A stretch of DNA of 64,000 nucleotides from Bugulina stolonifera (GCA_935421135.1 OW285187.1:19778429-19842428); one strand, 5' to 3'; positions 1 to 12,420 are shown, counted from the first letter of the stretch. Numbers and translations: made by a program. The notes: generated by a model from the letters alone, not told the origin.

Positions 1-305
1 AAAAATGGTATCCTACATGCATAGGAGTGAAAATCTCAGACTATATTCTTTGATTTTATATACTCAACCCATCAGCATACCCTTCTGATCTTCATGTATA
101 CTAACAATTTACACTGTTATGTGTGCTAACATGTTCACAAACATATAGGACACTTAAATGATAAATGTCCATCAAGATTCAGTTGGTCCAGGTAATCAAT
201 ATCAGGTAATGCAGACTAAATAGCAGACTGTGACAGTTAAAATCGCTCTTATTCTAACTCACCTAACTACCGAATAATAAATACTGCTGTATATGTTGTA
301 TCTAG

Positions 306-3300
306 ATTGGGGATAAGCGGCTGGGGAAGGGTGCAGGAACTGTATTCAGAGACAAGAAGACAGGAAAGAAGCGAGATCTAGCATCAGAGAAGGAGCATGA
401 TGATGCTAAAAGTGCTGAATGGAAAGGAAAGTACGACAAGTGGGCTAAAGGGTGAGATGAACATTACTTCTCCTTCTTAATTGTAATTGTTCAATAGAAA
501 ATGTGTCAAGTTAATAGATTTTAGTAGAGCTTGTGTGTAGAAAATGTGTTGTAATGTTTTGCTGCCCGAGTACACTGGTAGAAGTTGTCTATCAGCCTTC
601 TTATTACATGCACTGATACTAGCACTTGATACTTGTTCTCATGAGCTGACCCTTGTGTCAAGCATACTGACTCCTTATATCTGTACTTGCATGGGTACGA
701 CCTAAGCTAGGTGCTCTGGCATCAGTTCCCAAGGGGAGCTAAGAGTCTACTAGTTAGTAATCACCACGCCAGCTGTATAGAGTAATAGATGCTGCTTTAT
801 TACAGTCCACAGAACAAGTAACAACCACTAGCAAAATGTCTCTACTTTATACTAAATCTGCTTCTGATAGTTTCCGGTGAAATGTTGCACTATACTTAGA
901 AAAGGTCCTAGTTATTGAGGTAGCCATGATGTGGCTGGATCAAAAGCAGGCTTCTACGAAAAAGCAAACCATATTTTACTGAGATGAATAGGAAGAAAAA
1001 AAGAAACATCAACATTAGCATACTCAGTTTAGTAGAAACAGTATAAATTATGCGAAACTAATCTTTGTATTTGAACAGAAGAACACAACTTCAATTTTAA
1101 ATATTGTTTACATAATAGCATCTATTTAGTGTTTAGATTGAGGCTTGTCTATATCTTAACACTCCTCTGCAATTTACTTTTGCGTGCTGTGGTGTCGCGA
1201 GAGCTTTAGTCATACAATCTGCTATGTTCTGGTTGCTCGGAATGACACGGCTTCCTGGTACATCTATGGGATGCATAGGGCGGCTGAGTATGCATAGTCG
1301 GTAGAGACAGCGTGGACATAATCAGCAAGGTATTGAGGCTTTTATGTTCCCTTTGTGGTTTGCTGTCTGGTGTAGCCATATCAGGTGCTTCAGCTGACTC
1401 CACTTCTTTCATTGTGGTCGAGTTTTCAGCTGGTATTCTTGGCTGATCATTTGTAGCTGGATCAGACACTGGGATAGGACCAGATGGCAAACCATCTTGA
1501 TCTGTTGGCTCGGTGCGTCTAGCGTAGTCAGCAGTGAGCGGAAACATCAAGTCTTCCTGTTCATCTACGGCTTCTTGGTTACTATGAATAGTAACATTCC
1601 TCGTTGTGAGGAATTTGTTTCCAGCAGTGGTGAGAACGTAATAGCCTTGATTGGATGTGTTGATGCCTAGATAGTAGCCTTCAGAACCCCTGGCGTCTAG
1701 CTAGTGCTTGTGACCTTCATTGTAGTAGGTACACGATGATCCAAATGTGTGGACCTTTCTCATATCTGGTTTGACACCTGTAAACAGTTCACATGCTGTT
1801 TTCTGGATTCTCCTCCTCTGAAAGACTCGGTTACGCAGGTACTGTGAGTGGCAAACTGCGTAGGTCCACAGGTTCCTGGCTAATTCAGCATCGGCTATCA
1901 GGCATCGTGACATCTCGAGTAGTGTTCTCCAGGATCTTTCACCTTTGCCTTTTGATGTGGCAAGTGTGGTGCTGTCATTGAGTATTTGATTTGATTGTCT
2001 TGAAGAACACTTTGGAATTAGTTGCTGATATATTCGCCTCCGTTATTAGAGTGGATCTCGAGAGCTTTGCCGATAGGTGCTACATCACTCAGGAACCGTT
2101 TGAGTGCTGAGGGCGCATCACTCTTGGCTCTGAGAGGGTAGACAAAGATCACGCTGGAGAACTCATCAACGAAGTTGATGATGTAGTTATGACCTTCTTT
2201 GGAGGTAGACAAAGATCACGCTGGAGTACTCATCAACAAAGTTGATGATGTAGTTATGACCTTCTTTGGAGGTAGGTGAGAGTGGACCTGCAACATCAGT
2301 ATGAACTCATTCGAGTGGTTTAGAGTAGCATGAACGGTCCTCTCATCTTGGGCTTTAGGTTGAACACTCATTTTGTTCTTAGTGCAGGTAGTGCAAGTAC
2401 CAGGCTTGATCGTGTCACTTATGTCCATACCTTTGGTCACACTTTGCAGATTTATGATGACAGGGTAGTTCATGTGTCCCAGATCCTCATGCCAGCTCTC
2501 TAGGGATTTAGCTGCGTAAACAGACAGGTTTATGGTTTGTAGAAAGTACAACTATCCTTTCACAATGTTAAAGTCTGTGTCACGTGATGAGAGCGTGTCG
2601 TGGTTTTGGGTGAACTTAACTTCTGCTCCTGACTCTACTGACCATCTGAATGTTGCAAGACTGGAGCAACTAGCCTTGGGCATGCAACCGGTTAGGGAAT
2701 AAATTTTCCAGCTTCAGCAAAAGCCAACAATAATTGGAGATTATATATACATGTACATGTAGGCTACATGTACATTTAGCAGTGTTTGCATATTTTGTAT
2801 GGACATGTTTGTTATACATGTATATATGTATACTCATAGGATTGCTCAAGGTGCTGCTGAAAAAGAGAGGATAGCAGAAATGGCACACGAAATGAACAAA
2901 CCGTTAGCTCGTACCAGAGATGATGCTGATTTAGACGAATACCTGAAAAATCAGCTCCATGAAGAAGATCCAATGCTTGCATTCATAAAGAAAAAGAAAG
3001 AATCAAAATCAAAAGGACCAAGTAAGTTTTTTTACAGTGCAAGTTACATGTATATATTATGTTTATTAATTTAAAATTGGACACACCCTGTATCATAGTA
3101 TAGCATCCAATGACAATATATGTCAAGTATTACATCCAGCATGGCAAGCACAATGCAAGCCCATGTAGCCTGACTATACATGTCTTAGGTCAAGACTGTC
3201 AAATGTGGGATGTTAGCCATGCACATAACATGCAAGAGCACGCAACGTGTTATAACAAAACTACCATTGTACAGTGCATACAAGGGAACTGTAGTACGGC

Positions 3301-4628
3301 TACCATCTACTAATCAACCACAGTGTAATGCAACATTCACACTGCCGTTTATAACAACTACTGGCGGCGAGCGGCCAACGCTAACCACAATGTGGTTAAC
3401 TATTACTATACTATAGCTGGCACGTGTTATTTAGCGGCGGGGTTTAAAGTTCAGCATGTTGAACTCGTTGACCCCTACCGCTCACTAGAGCATGTCACTA
3501 TATAATGTAGTTGTGGTTAGCGTTGGCCGCTCGCCGCTAGTAGTTGGTATAAACGGCAATGTGAATGTTGCATTACACTCCATCTATCAGTAATCAGACA
3601 GATAGTTCTTGTTTTTTCGGTGGAGTTCCCAAAAGCTCATGGGTGTTGACATTAAATATTTAGAATTTCTTTGTTCCCATCTAATTAGTTATGGTGCGCT
3701 AATCTAACCTTGGCGACATGCCCACTTACCCTACTGTATGTAATACATAATAATATATATACTGTGGTATACTTAATTGCTCAACCAGGAGAATTCTACA
3801 CATCAATTACTTGTACACCATTTTCTGTTAATTCAAAATAACACTCTCCAAATGTTGGTATATTTTCAAAATAGTTGGAAAACCCAGCTCTCTGATTAGA
3901 AATTAGCAACAATTAGAACAATAGTTTTTGGTTTACCGCAAAAGTTCAAGTAACTGGAGACCTGCAAGTCTGCAACTACTAAATGTTCACTATCTTGTTT
4001 TTGTCAAAATTTGCTATTTTGATGGAACTCTTGGTCTAATTCCGATTCAGGCAGACAAGTTTACTGGCATGATGTAAGGTGATAGTTACATTCCATACCT
4101 GATAAGCAGTTACTACACCATCATACCAAAAATTGGGTACACATCGTACCATGTTATACTAAACTACATAAACTACATTTGTGTTGATCAAAGATGTGTT
4201 CAATTTTCATCTTTGAACCAACACATAGGCATACTACAAATTGAAACCATCTGGAGTTCGCATATTATGCGTGTTGTGTGTGGGTTCACCAGTTGCCTGG
4301 CCTTCAGACCCACAGACCAAACCAGCGAGTGTTCAAACCTGCTGGACAATTATACTGGCATATTATATCCAGGTTTCCTGTGTAGATCACCGACTGGATA
4401 GTCACAGTTCTGCTGTGTGTAACTTCCAGTTCTCCTCATTGGTGTGTTGTAGAATATCCGCAGTATAAGGGTCCGGCTCCAGAGCCGAACCGCTATGGCA
4501 TACGGCCAGGATATCGATGGGATGGAGTAGACCGAGGTAACGGCTTTGAGAGGAAATACTTTCAGTCCATATCTAAGAGAAAGGCGGTAGCATCTGAAGC
4601 ATATAAGTGGAGTACTGAGGACATGTAG
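306..4628 (+). CDS. BUD13: BUD13 homolog, 3' part (three last exons)
   Basis: Exons 306-451, 2840-3021 and 4453-4628 join in frame (TAG at 4626-4628) and give about 168 C-terminal residues. Earlier exons lie left of the window. BUD13 is a subunit of the nuclear RES complex, which binds the activated spliceosome and aids pre-mRNA splicing and retention. The first exon carries the family signature [15 protein letters not shown], the second a charged helical stretch with KPLAR and a lysine run, and the third [16 protein letters not shown] followed by AYKWSTEDM at the very end, as in animal BUD13. All junctions are GT-AG (acceptor TAG at 303-305, donor GTGAG at 452, acceptor ATAG before 2840, donor GTAAGT at 3022, acceptor GTAG before 4453). 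The 2.4 kb intron holds a copia remnant and the 1.4 kb intron a small inverted-repeat element, so both introns have grown by insertion. Identification is from family knowledge and is strong. Confidence 0.93.
774..1161 (-). repeat. Probable 3' LTR of the copia remnant
   Basis: Just after the RNase H tail the minus strand reads GAGGAG-TGTTAAGATATAG, the usual purine tract followed by a copia-type LTR start TGTT. A matching CA end lies at 774, giving a 388-base unit. It contains AATAAA near its far end (minus strand, about 796-802). There is no 5' LTR in the window to confirm the borders by pairing. Confidence 0.5.
2137..2270. repeat. 67 bp tandem duplication inside the copia integrase
   Basis: Bases 2137-2203 and 2204-2270 are near-identical copies of a 67 bp unit (GGTAGACAAAGATCACGC start in each), differing at a few positions. 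As 67 is not a multiple of three, it shifts the integrase frame, which explains why the coding segments break at this point. Confidence 0.9.
3322..3579. mobile_element. MITE-like element with ~70 bp terminal inverted repeats
   Basis: The left arm begins AGTGTAATGCAACATTCACA and the right arm ends with its reverse complement, differing by one base. The arms extend inward about 70 bases (3322-3395 against 3508-3579) and share GCGGCGAGCGGCCAACGCTA. The 110-base middle has no coding potential. A clear target duplication was not found, so the superfamily is unassigned. It lies in the last BUD13 intron. Confidence 0.75.
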
Positions 4629-5915
4629 ATGCCGTGTGTAATAACTTATCATTCCTAAACTTTTCAAGAACGTACACTCCTGATACCTGTAGATATTCTT
4701 TTGAACATAGTTGTACAGTTAGTATTGGTGTATACATTCATGCTTGCACAGATTGCATTTTTTACATTCCTTGGATGAGGAAGCAGAATATTGTTTGTCA
4801 TACAATAGAAACACAGTGTTTGTCGTAGATCTTTAACATAATGATGTAAATATTTTTTGTAATAGCCTATGTGCACTATATTGCATTACATGTATAATAT
4901 ATTTACTTGATTTCAAATGTGGGAGGGTAGTGAAGTTCTGCTAAATATTATCACTCTAATAAAAGTAAAAATGTCTGCCTTTTTACCTGCTTGTTACTGT
5001 TGACAGTTGAAAGATTTGAATTAATGGGCAGCATAATTATCTACATATCAACTGTGAGTTGATACTTCTTGGTAGTAAAGTAAGTAAAACCCCTCTGCTT
5101 CTGCTCACTGATACACCTGCGTTGAATAATGTGGTCCACTAACTCTTGAAATATCTGTTGTACATGTTATAATTTTGGTTATAAATTATAATTATATAAT
5201 ATAATATTGCAGTTTGTCAAATAATGTTGCAGTGCCAGACTTTTGCTAGTTGACTTGGTGGTTTCATTCTACACATTGCCCACATTTAGTAATCAGTAAC
5301 TTGTGCTTATGTGACCTAATCAAGTTTGGGGAACCCCTTGCTACTCCCATGGGCTAATAAATGGATACAAATGACAGGTAGAGTTCATTATGCCTCTTGG
5401 ACTAAGTTATGTATATATCTCATACGCTACTTAATGTAATGAGCTAAAAATTTACATGATCTCATATAGTGTTGCAGAGTTAATACAACTCATGGACTGA
5501 CAGATGGAGTGTGGTGTCCAACCACAGATAGCACACACTCAACACATCGCATGCACTGCACTAGAAATAACCAGAAATAGCTGCAGAATCCACCTAGCTA
5601 GATCTGGATTGAAACTGACCAACAGGTCCAGTGTCCTAACAACTGTTTATTATATGTGCATGATCCAGGTCCAATAAGTGTATAAGAGTGTATTCTTGAG
5701 TCCAAACCAAAATGGGATATCATATAACCAGTGATGAGCAGACTTATAGTGGTTATACAGTAAATGTCGGCCCATGGATTGTGGTGCATTTAAAATATTG
5801 TAATGAACCGGCTGACTGATCCGACCTATGCAGAGGTTATCAGGAAGACCCTGACACCTAAACGGGTATTGTCCCTATTAAGTGACTCCAAAAATGCCTT
5901 CATGTCCAGATTACG
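4629..5915. other. Intergenic, mostly featureless; short open segment at its end
   Basis: After the BUD13 3' end nothing recognisable is seen up to about 5830. Bases 5835-5925 (+) are open for 29 codons (includes AEVIRKTLTPKRVLSLL) and stop with TAG just inside the LTR border. This may be the tail of a retroelement polyprotein or chance. Confidence 0.35.
4958..4963 (+). terminator. Poly(A) signal AATAAA downstream of BUD13
   Basis: A canonical AATAAA lies 330 bases after the BUD13 stop codon, in the same orientation. It is the first good cleavage signal after the gene and would give a 3' UTR of about 350 bases. Inference only; no transcript data. Confidence 0.4.
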
Positions 5916-6700
5916 TGTGAAATAGATACATTTATTATCCTGATTATTATTCTAAGTCTTCTTACCAGTATACTTTTGGGGCCGATGTCTCAGAACACGG
6001 CCATAATTACACAATGACATGTATATTACCTGTTTTAGCCTATTATAAGCACTTTTTGTGCAAGGCCGACCTCGGGCGTATTGTGGTGAAACAGCCTGCC
6101 TGGACACAAACTGAGTTCTTACTCTTCTTGTACATTGACATTAACATTGACATCATATCCATATTCATTCATGCATGATGTCTTACCTTATGCAATTATA
6201 CTCATGCGTGTTATCTCACTCATATCCAATCAACTTATATTGTGTGCCTTATTATAACCTGTCAATCAGACTATTGGAATTACAACTTGGTTTTTCCCAC
6301 AAATGCTGTTAGCAATTACCTTCTCTTGTCCGATACCATGTCGGCCGGCCGATACCATAACGGGCTCTTTTGGCCCGAAATACACTGTAGATATAGTATA
6401 AAAGGCAGTACATTTTCTGTATCAAATCAGATGTTGATTGCGCGCTTCAATAAAGCAACATCTCCTAACTCAAACCTATAGAGGCTTTCTCTTGTAGGCG
6501 GGTAACTCCACCGGCGGATCCATAGATCCAGTACGGCTCGAGTTCATTCCCATCCTCGTTTAAGCATATCTCTACACCACTTCTACGACTTAGGTCGATT
6601 CCGGATTCTATATGAATCTAGCGTCGGGCTTAAGATCCTAGAATACCAGATCTTTCATTGCACTCCTCTGGAGTATAAAGTCTACAAGACCTACATCGGT
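5916..6700 (+). repeat. LTR-like sequence, copy A
   Basis: It shares long blocks with 44446-45186: TTTTGGGGCCGATGT, AACACGGCC, TTTTTGTGCAAGGCCGACC, a TATA box (GTATAAAAGG near 6394), then AATAAAGCAACATCTCCTAA near 6449 and AATCTAGCGTCGGG further on. A TATA box followed about 50 bases later by AATAAA is the layout of an LTR (U3-R-U5). The copy starts TGTGAAATAG and is cut short near 6700, where a second partial copy begins. A block of roughly 250 bases around 6080-6330 is absent from the third copy. No internal retroelement genes adjoin it. Confidence 0.65.
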
Positions 6701-6791
6701 CCTGAGCGATACCTTATCGTACCTTTTTACCGGAAGTATTTTATGTATAAAAGCTCATGCATTTTGCTGTACAAATCAGTTGTTGATTGCG
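6701..6791 (+). repeat. LTR-like sequence, copy B, left part
   Basis: It begins inside the U3 promoter (GATACCTTATCGTACC), contains GTATAAAAGC and ends at GTTGATTGCG, where the large palindromic element is inserted. The sequence resumes at 15721. Together the two parts match the uninterrupted third copy around 44650-45186. Confidence 0.7.
6782..6791. repeat. Target site duplication, left copy
   Basis: GTTGATTGCG occurs here and again at 15721-15730, flanking the palindrome. The empty site is visible in the related LTR at about 44735-44750, where the ten bases occur once, followed by CTCTAATAAAGC. A 9-11 bp duplication is typical of Mutator-like elements. Confidence 0.85.
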
Positions 6792-9700
6792 AATGTGCGA
6801 CTTTTCGAAAAAGACAGTTCGAAACAGGACATTCCGAAACCGGCCAGTTCGCAACTGGACAGATCGAAAACGCAAAAAAGAAGACAACTCTACAGCAACT
6901 TTTATTTCGTATTGCGAAGCTTTTGCCGATATGGTATGCAAAGAGTAGCGTTTCCGTTTCCTGTCAATAATGTAGTTTCTCTTTGTAAAGTCCTACAAGT
7001 AATCAAGTTTCTCTAATTTCACTATTTAATTTGTTAATGTAATAATCGTTATTCTACTTTTATGTAGAATACTGTGTTGAATAAACCGTGACTATAGAGT
7101 GAAACGAGTGTTACAACTTTATTTCACCAAAACCTTGTCAATCATCTGGTGTTAAGTAAAGCTTAGTATTTTTTAAATTTAAAGCTTGACTTCTAAAACT
7201 TAGAATTATGAAATAATTATTTATTATAATAATATAATTACTTTAGCTGTAATGCTTAGTATTATTATAGGATCATGCTTTATTAGAAAAAAGATGTAGT
7301 ATTATGCAAATTATAATAATAATTTAATAGTTGTAAATTTGTAGTCAAAATGAAAGTCTAGTTAAGGGTATAGTGGCTATTTCATCTGTCCACACTTTTG
7401 TTTTATTTGTCATGTTAACAGTGAATTTTTAGTCAAACCTCACCTTAAAGTTCTTAGCTGTTTGCCTTTAATTTTTTATTCAACAGATACTTATCACTAT
7501 CCTATCTGTAGGCTAATACACAGCAAATTGACCAGTGTGTTATGCTGCAGGAAAATTACATCTCACTGGTACTGTGACTGTGTTAGTTTTGAAACTCTTT
7601 TTTCTAATACCATGTTTATACTACTGACTTTCGAAAATATTTATGCTACACCGTCTGTCAACAGTTTGTTCGCTGCCGTTAGTTTACTTGACCTAAACAC
7701 ACTTTGGCTCGAGGTGAAAAAAAACTAATTGCTAGTATACCAGGTAGTTACACATCTGCTTTTCTGCCATACATGTATATGAGTATTAGAATCAATAACA
7801 TGCGCTGGGAGCTCACATAAGTGAGTATTGTAAGTATCCTTGTTTATTCAGCAAAACATATTATATCTGACGTATTCATCACTGATTGTAGGAGTACGAG
7901 TCGGTTGAAATGGGACTCCCATCTTCTAGCGTTGTCAAACAATTAGTGGGAGCGTGGTACATCTCTCTTCTGTCTGCCTCAATTATAGACATTGCAGCCG
8001 TGAAGCGGTCACCTCCGAACAGGCCTAGTGAACTATGGACATTCTGACCGTCATCAGCTCCATGTATGCACTAGTCCTGTCAAGTGAGTTGTCTGTCTAC
8101 AAGCATTCCACCTTCTATTACAGATATAATTTCTATCATCAGTGATCCTATTTTTTGTATCTCTGGCTAACATGTAGATATAAATACATCATCCCGTTCG
8201 CTTACATTAGAGGTTACACATAGTAATACATCTTTCACATTACTTTAAGTTGCATTGCTATGGATTGTATAATAGTAATAGACTTACAGGTATTTACAGT
8301 CTGCCTCACAATCTCTCTGCTCACAATCTCTCTGCCTCCTGCCTCCCTCTCTTACTTGCAAATTTAAGTTGTAAAATCCAAGTTCAGCAGTAAACAGCTT
8401 CAAGACAAAGCTTTGTGCTGTATTAAACCCAATGGACTTGGACTCTATCTTGTTGGTGAACAGCTAATTTTTTTAAGGCTAGAAAATCGCAGTAGGGTAA
8501 TGGTTAATAATGCTTAGGTTTAAATCCACTTAATGAGTTGACCATTTTTCAGTTTCATAGTTTACCTTTTTGAGAAAACCGACAGATATGGGCGCAGTGT
8601 TCTCTCTATAGACGTTTAACGACCACATGCTTTTGATTAGCGATGAAAAACTATTTTAACTCCTCAGAACTCCATCTAAAAATGTCATCATCTAACTTTT
8701 CTGGTACTGCCCAACGTCTGATTCTGCTATATAAATTATATTTTGCTATTCAAAGAATTTAACATGTTAATGGTAGACCCAGATACAAGCATCCTTAATG
8801 GGATCCTTGTTAAGAACATGTTGCACTCTGACAATGTATGAAAAGGTATTAACATTGTTCTTGTACACATCACTAACCAGTAGTGCATAGGCTTAAAATA
8901 GAGTTATGTTCGATAATATTCATTCTCAACAGCGGAATATGTCTCGGGTTGACACAAATTGTGAATGGGTGCAATTCCCATGGGGTTTCAGTACAGGTGA
9001 TGTGCTGTGTTCAACCTTGTTTAGTCTCACAAGACTGTGTCCGCCTGAACACACACTGTCATGATGTACGAGTATATATGGGTATATCCATTATATAACT
9101 TATAATTATATTGTTTCTCAACTGTATAATAAATCATCTGTGGTTTTTTGCTTTGCACTTAGATGGTTGTAGCATATTTTACTAGCGGGTTTGGAGCACT
9201 GTATACCCACATGTACATAACATGCGCAGCGCAAATGATGCCAATACCATGTACAAACAACATATACTACATGTATGTAAATTATCAGAGTGTTCACATT
9301 TGAACAGCAATATTGTCTTCTTGTTGCCTAAACTCTTTTTAGAGCAGAAAAGATCTATTCTTTCTACCAACCTTGTATTCATAAGTTTGCTGTATGTCAC
9401 CAAAAAGCAGCAAACACCACAGCGTCTTCTCCTCAGTAATTGGCCAATCTTGTGGCGTTGCAAAGAATTCGGGTGCTAGTGATGATTTGTATAGTGCATA
9501 CCGTACATACATGTACATGCATGGTATTTCTGGCATAGGCCTCCATTAAAACTAATATAGCATACACCACGTATAACTTTGTAAAAGTACATGCCCACCT
9601 AGCTACACTGTTATCATTTCAATGTTTTCAGTTCTTGCAGAAGTTGTCTTCTCTCCATTTAGTGTTGGTCGTAGTCTGTTGTCACTTTAATTGATGATGA

Positions 9701-9847
9701 TACATGTTCTTGTTAACTACTTATTAAACCAAACCAAATAAAATGATTGAAATGGGGAACTCCAATTATTTAGGCACCTAAACATTATATTGTGTACTTC
9801 CCCTTGAAACAAAAAGCATAATCTAATACACAATGAGACACGATTGA

Positions 9848-10208
9848 TTAAATTGAAAGTCGTTTTACATGGCACCTACAAATGAACAGGTTAATTTTTG
9901 ACTTGACCATAAATGGCTGACATGCATTGATTTCAAAGCTAGTATTACATCTTTTATCTCTATTGATAAAATATACGATGCAATGGCTAATAGCTTCTAG
10001 AAAGTCTTCCATATTTTCTCTTCTATAGTCTGCTACCAACCGATGCAGACTGTTGCCTAATGGCCTTGTTTCTGTCGATTCTTTCTTTACGGCTGGTTCA
10101 CCCCTGTCTGCCAATTCTAGTGCAACCTGTATTGCCACATCTTCTGTTTTGATTATTGAAATTAACTTCCACACATTGGGATGTCTGTGTCCAACCAAAG
10201 ACCTGATC
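9848..10208 (-). pseudogene. MULE transposase C-terminal exon, left arm
   Basis: After a splice-like CTGTAG the minus strand encodes about 80 residues beginning near GHRHPNVWKLISIIKTEDVA and including LHRLVADYRRENMEDFLEAI. The pattern of a G-x-x-HP-N-x-W-K-hh stretch, then an L-x-x-LVxDY stretch, matches the C-terminal end of animal MULE transposases with FLYWCH-type relatives (family knowledge from memory). No catalytic DDE core is found upstream, so only the last exon survives. It reads from the centre of the palindrome towards its outer end. Confidence 0.6.
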
Positions 10209-10830
10209 CTACAGGAAGATTGTGGCGAATAAATATTTTAGTAAGAAAGCAGACACAGCCCGAATATGTACATCTACATGTATATGTATAACTATGTAAA
10301 TTTCAATAGATTGCCCTAGTACGGGTTGCTAGTCAGAGAATTAGTATTTAGCTAGCATTTACATGTAGTTAGCATATGTCGCAATAATTGAATCAAGTTA
10401 TTAAGCAATAATACAAACATACGAGTACATGTACTAACATAAATGTACATTATATCACATGCCTAAAATAATGCTTAAAACCAAAATTTTGCTCATAGAA
10501 AATCATTTTATTTACTTTAGACTAACATACAATCCCGCATCCTGTGACCACACAACATTTTGTTTGTTAACTTTCACTGAATTCATTATCAGTTTTTGGA
10601 ATCAGTTGCAGTTGGCCAGTTGTATTACATAAGTTTAATATCTAAACTAGTAGAAAATTCAAGGGAATACCAGATGAACAGGAAGAATAATAAATTTTTT
10701 CTGTATTAATGACATGTACTGGTATATCAATAATGCACATACAATCTTTTGCTCGGCCCTATCTCAATTCTGTGGCCATGTCAGTGACACTGTTTTTCAC
10801 AAAATGTATTTCTACCATTTGGTACTACTA

Positions 10831-10910
10831 AGCTATTGGTCATATTTAGAAGTTGTCCTCTCCCAAGAGATCATTTGGGAGAGGACAACTTCTGATTATG
10901 ATCAATGGGC
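10831..10910. repeat. Head-to-head pair of a dispersed ~36 bp repeat
   Basis: 10831-10866 is the reverse complement of a repeat close to TTGGGAGAGGACAACTTCTA; 10875-10910 is the forward copy, with eight bases between. The pair forms a perfect hairpin of about 20 bp at its core. It starts the ~465 bp insert that the right arm lacks. Single copies of the same repeat occur elsewhere in the window. Confidence 0.8.
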
Positions 10911-11299
10911 AATGTTCAGCCCATAGAATTTTATGGTTCAGCTCCACCTAGCCATTCCAAACACAACCAATATTAGCTTACCTTGTATCACCTTGACATA
11001 AGGAGCACAGCTTCCCATTATTACCAAATAGGCTCAAGCAAAGTGGCCAGAGACGAAAACTGCATTAACTTTGTACAATTCATTTTCTGTAGCACTATGT
11101 TTTGGTACGTCATGTCGTTAAAAGGATTAATTCTATTCTACATTATTATATAACAACTAAAAGTTCACGAACTACTAAAAATGCAAAGCCAACAGTTCTC
11201 GCATAAGCATGAATTAAAATTTATAGAACTATTTACAGTACACGATAGAAATTGCCTTTAGTTGCATGCAAATCCCATAGTATTTTATTCAGTATCTTA

Positions 11300-11395
11300 T
11301 CCATACTTGTGACTTTGTATATTAGCAACTATTAGACTACTACTACATGTAGTAGTAGTCTAATAGTTGCTAATATACAAAGTCACAAGTATGGA
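11300..11395. repeat. Spacer-free central palindrome
   Basis: About 48 bases on each side of 11347/11348 are perfect reverse complements (centre TACTACATGTAGTA), with no loop. It is the centre of symmetry of the large element. Confidence 0.95.
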
Positions 11396-12158
11396 AAAGA
11401 TTAGTACCAAATGGTTGAAATACATTAGGTGAAAAACAGTGACAGTGACATGACCACAGAAATTAAATAGGGCCTAGCAAAACATTGTATGTGCATTATT
11501 GGTACACATGTTGTTATACATGTTGTTAATACAGAAAAAAAATCATTATATTTTTCCTGTATACATTTTATTATTTTCCATTTTCCATTAATTTAGATAT
11601 TAGAATATACATAGTAATTGGCTGCTGTCTAAGTTGTAGGTTTACACAGTAATCAGCAACAAATGCAAAGTGAATAGTTTAGTAGAACTATATCCCCAAA
11701 CTAGATTTTTAGCTATTTACAATGAAGTGACTGATGATGCATATCTAAAATGTAGTTTCAGCCAAAACAATGCAGCTACTATTTCATTAAGATGACATGG
11801 AACTTTAAAAGATGGTAAAGTCAGAGCAACCCCTCCTTGGTTTTTCTTTTTATGGGATGAATTCACTTAGCAAACTAATATTGACTACAAGCAGAATTCT
11901 GGTTTTAAAAAAATTCTTTTAGGCGTGTGAAATAATGCATATACATGTACATTGTACGTATGTATTGCTGCTAAATAACTTAAATAACTTGTTGGCATCA
12001 GTGCGACCTAACTAATACTAGTTCTCTGACTAGCAACCCGTACTAGGGCAATCTTTTGAAATTGACATAATTATACATATACTGCACATGTAGGTGTATG
12101 TATTCGGGCTGTGTCTGCTTTCTTACTAAAATATTTATTTGCCACAATCTTGCTGTAG

Positions 12159-12420
12159 GATCAAGTCTTTGACTGGACAAAGGCATCCGAGTATATGGAA
12201 GTTAATTTCGATAATTAACAAAGAGGATGTGGCAGTTCAGACTGCATTGAAGTCAGCAGACAGGGGTGAACCACCCAGAAAGAAAGTGTCAACTGAAACG
12301 AGAAGATTAGAAAATAGGCTACATAGGCTGGTCGCCGACTATTATAGAAGACAAAATATGGAGGACTTCCTCAAAGCAATCGACCACAACATCCGCCACT
12401 TCATCAACAGAGTGATGTAA
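12159..12420 (+). pseudogene. MULE transposase C-terminal exon, right arm
   Basis: It follows the acceptor TTGCTGTAG and encodes TGQRHPSIWKLISIINKEDV through LHRLVADYYRRQNMEDFLKA, ending at TAA in 12418-12420. It is the mirror of the left-arm piece, but the two proteins agree at only about 70 percent of residues by eye, much less than the flanking DNA. No upstream exon with a DDE core was found between the centre and this exon. Confidence 0.6.

Larger units (their letters stand above)
774..2680 (-). mobile_element. Degenerate Ty1/copia LTR retrotransposon
   Basis: Read on the minus strand, this stretch shows a copia polyprotein in broken pieces. From 2551 down: a pre-integrase zinc-binding region ([12 protein letters not shown] followed by a CTTC pair), then the start of the integrase core ([19 protein letters not shown]), then [11 protein letters not shown], where family members have D in the D-N-G-G-E motif. 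Near 1913-1701 comes the rest of the integrase, near 1700-1560 the post-integrase SH3-like part ([19 protein letters not shown]), then a linker. At 1240-1160 follows the C-terminal RNase H tail ([20 protein letters not shown]). The reverse transcriptase and most of RNase H are missing, so there is a large internal deletion. Gag and the 5' LTR are also absent. Stops and frameshifts make it inactive. It sits antisense in a BUD13 intron. Confidence 0.85.

Noticed and set aside
8883..9098. Identical 71-residue ORFs here and at 13169-13384
   Set aside because: Identity reflects the inverted repeat arms, not protein constraint; no family resemblance or regular coding features.
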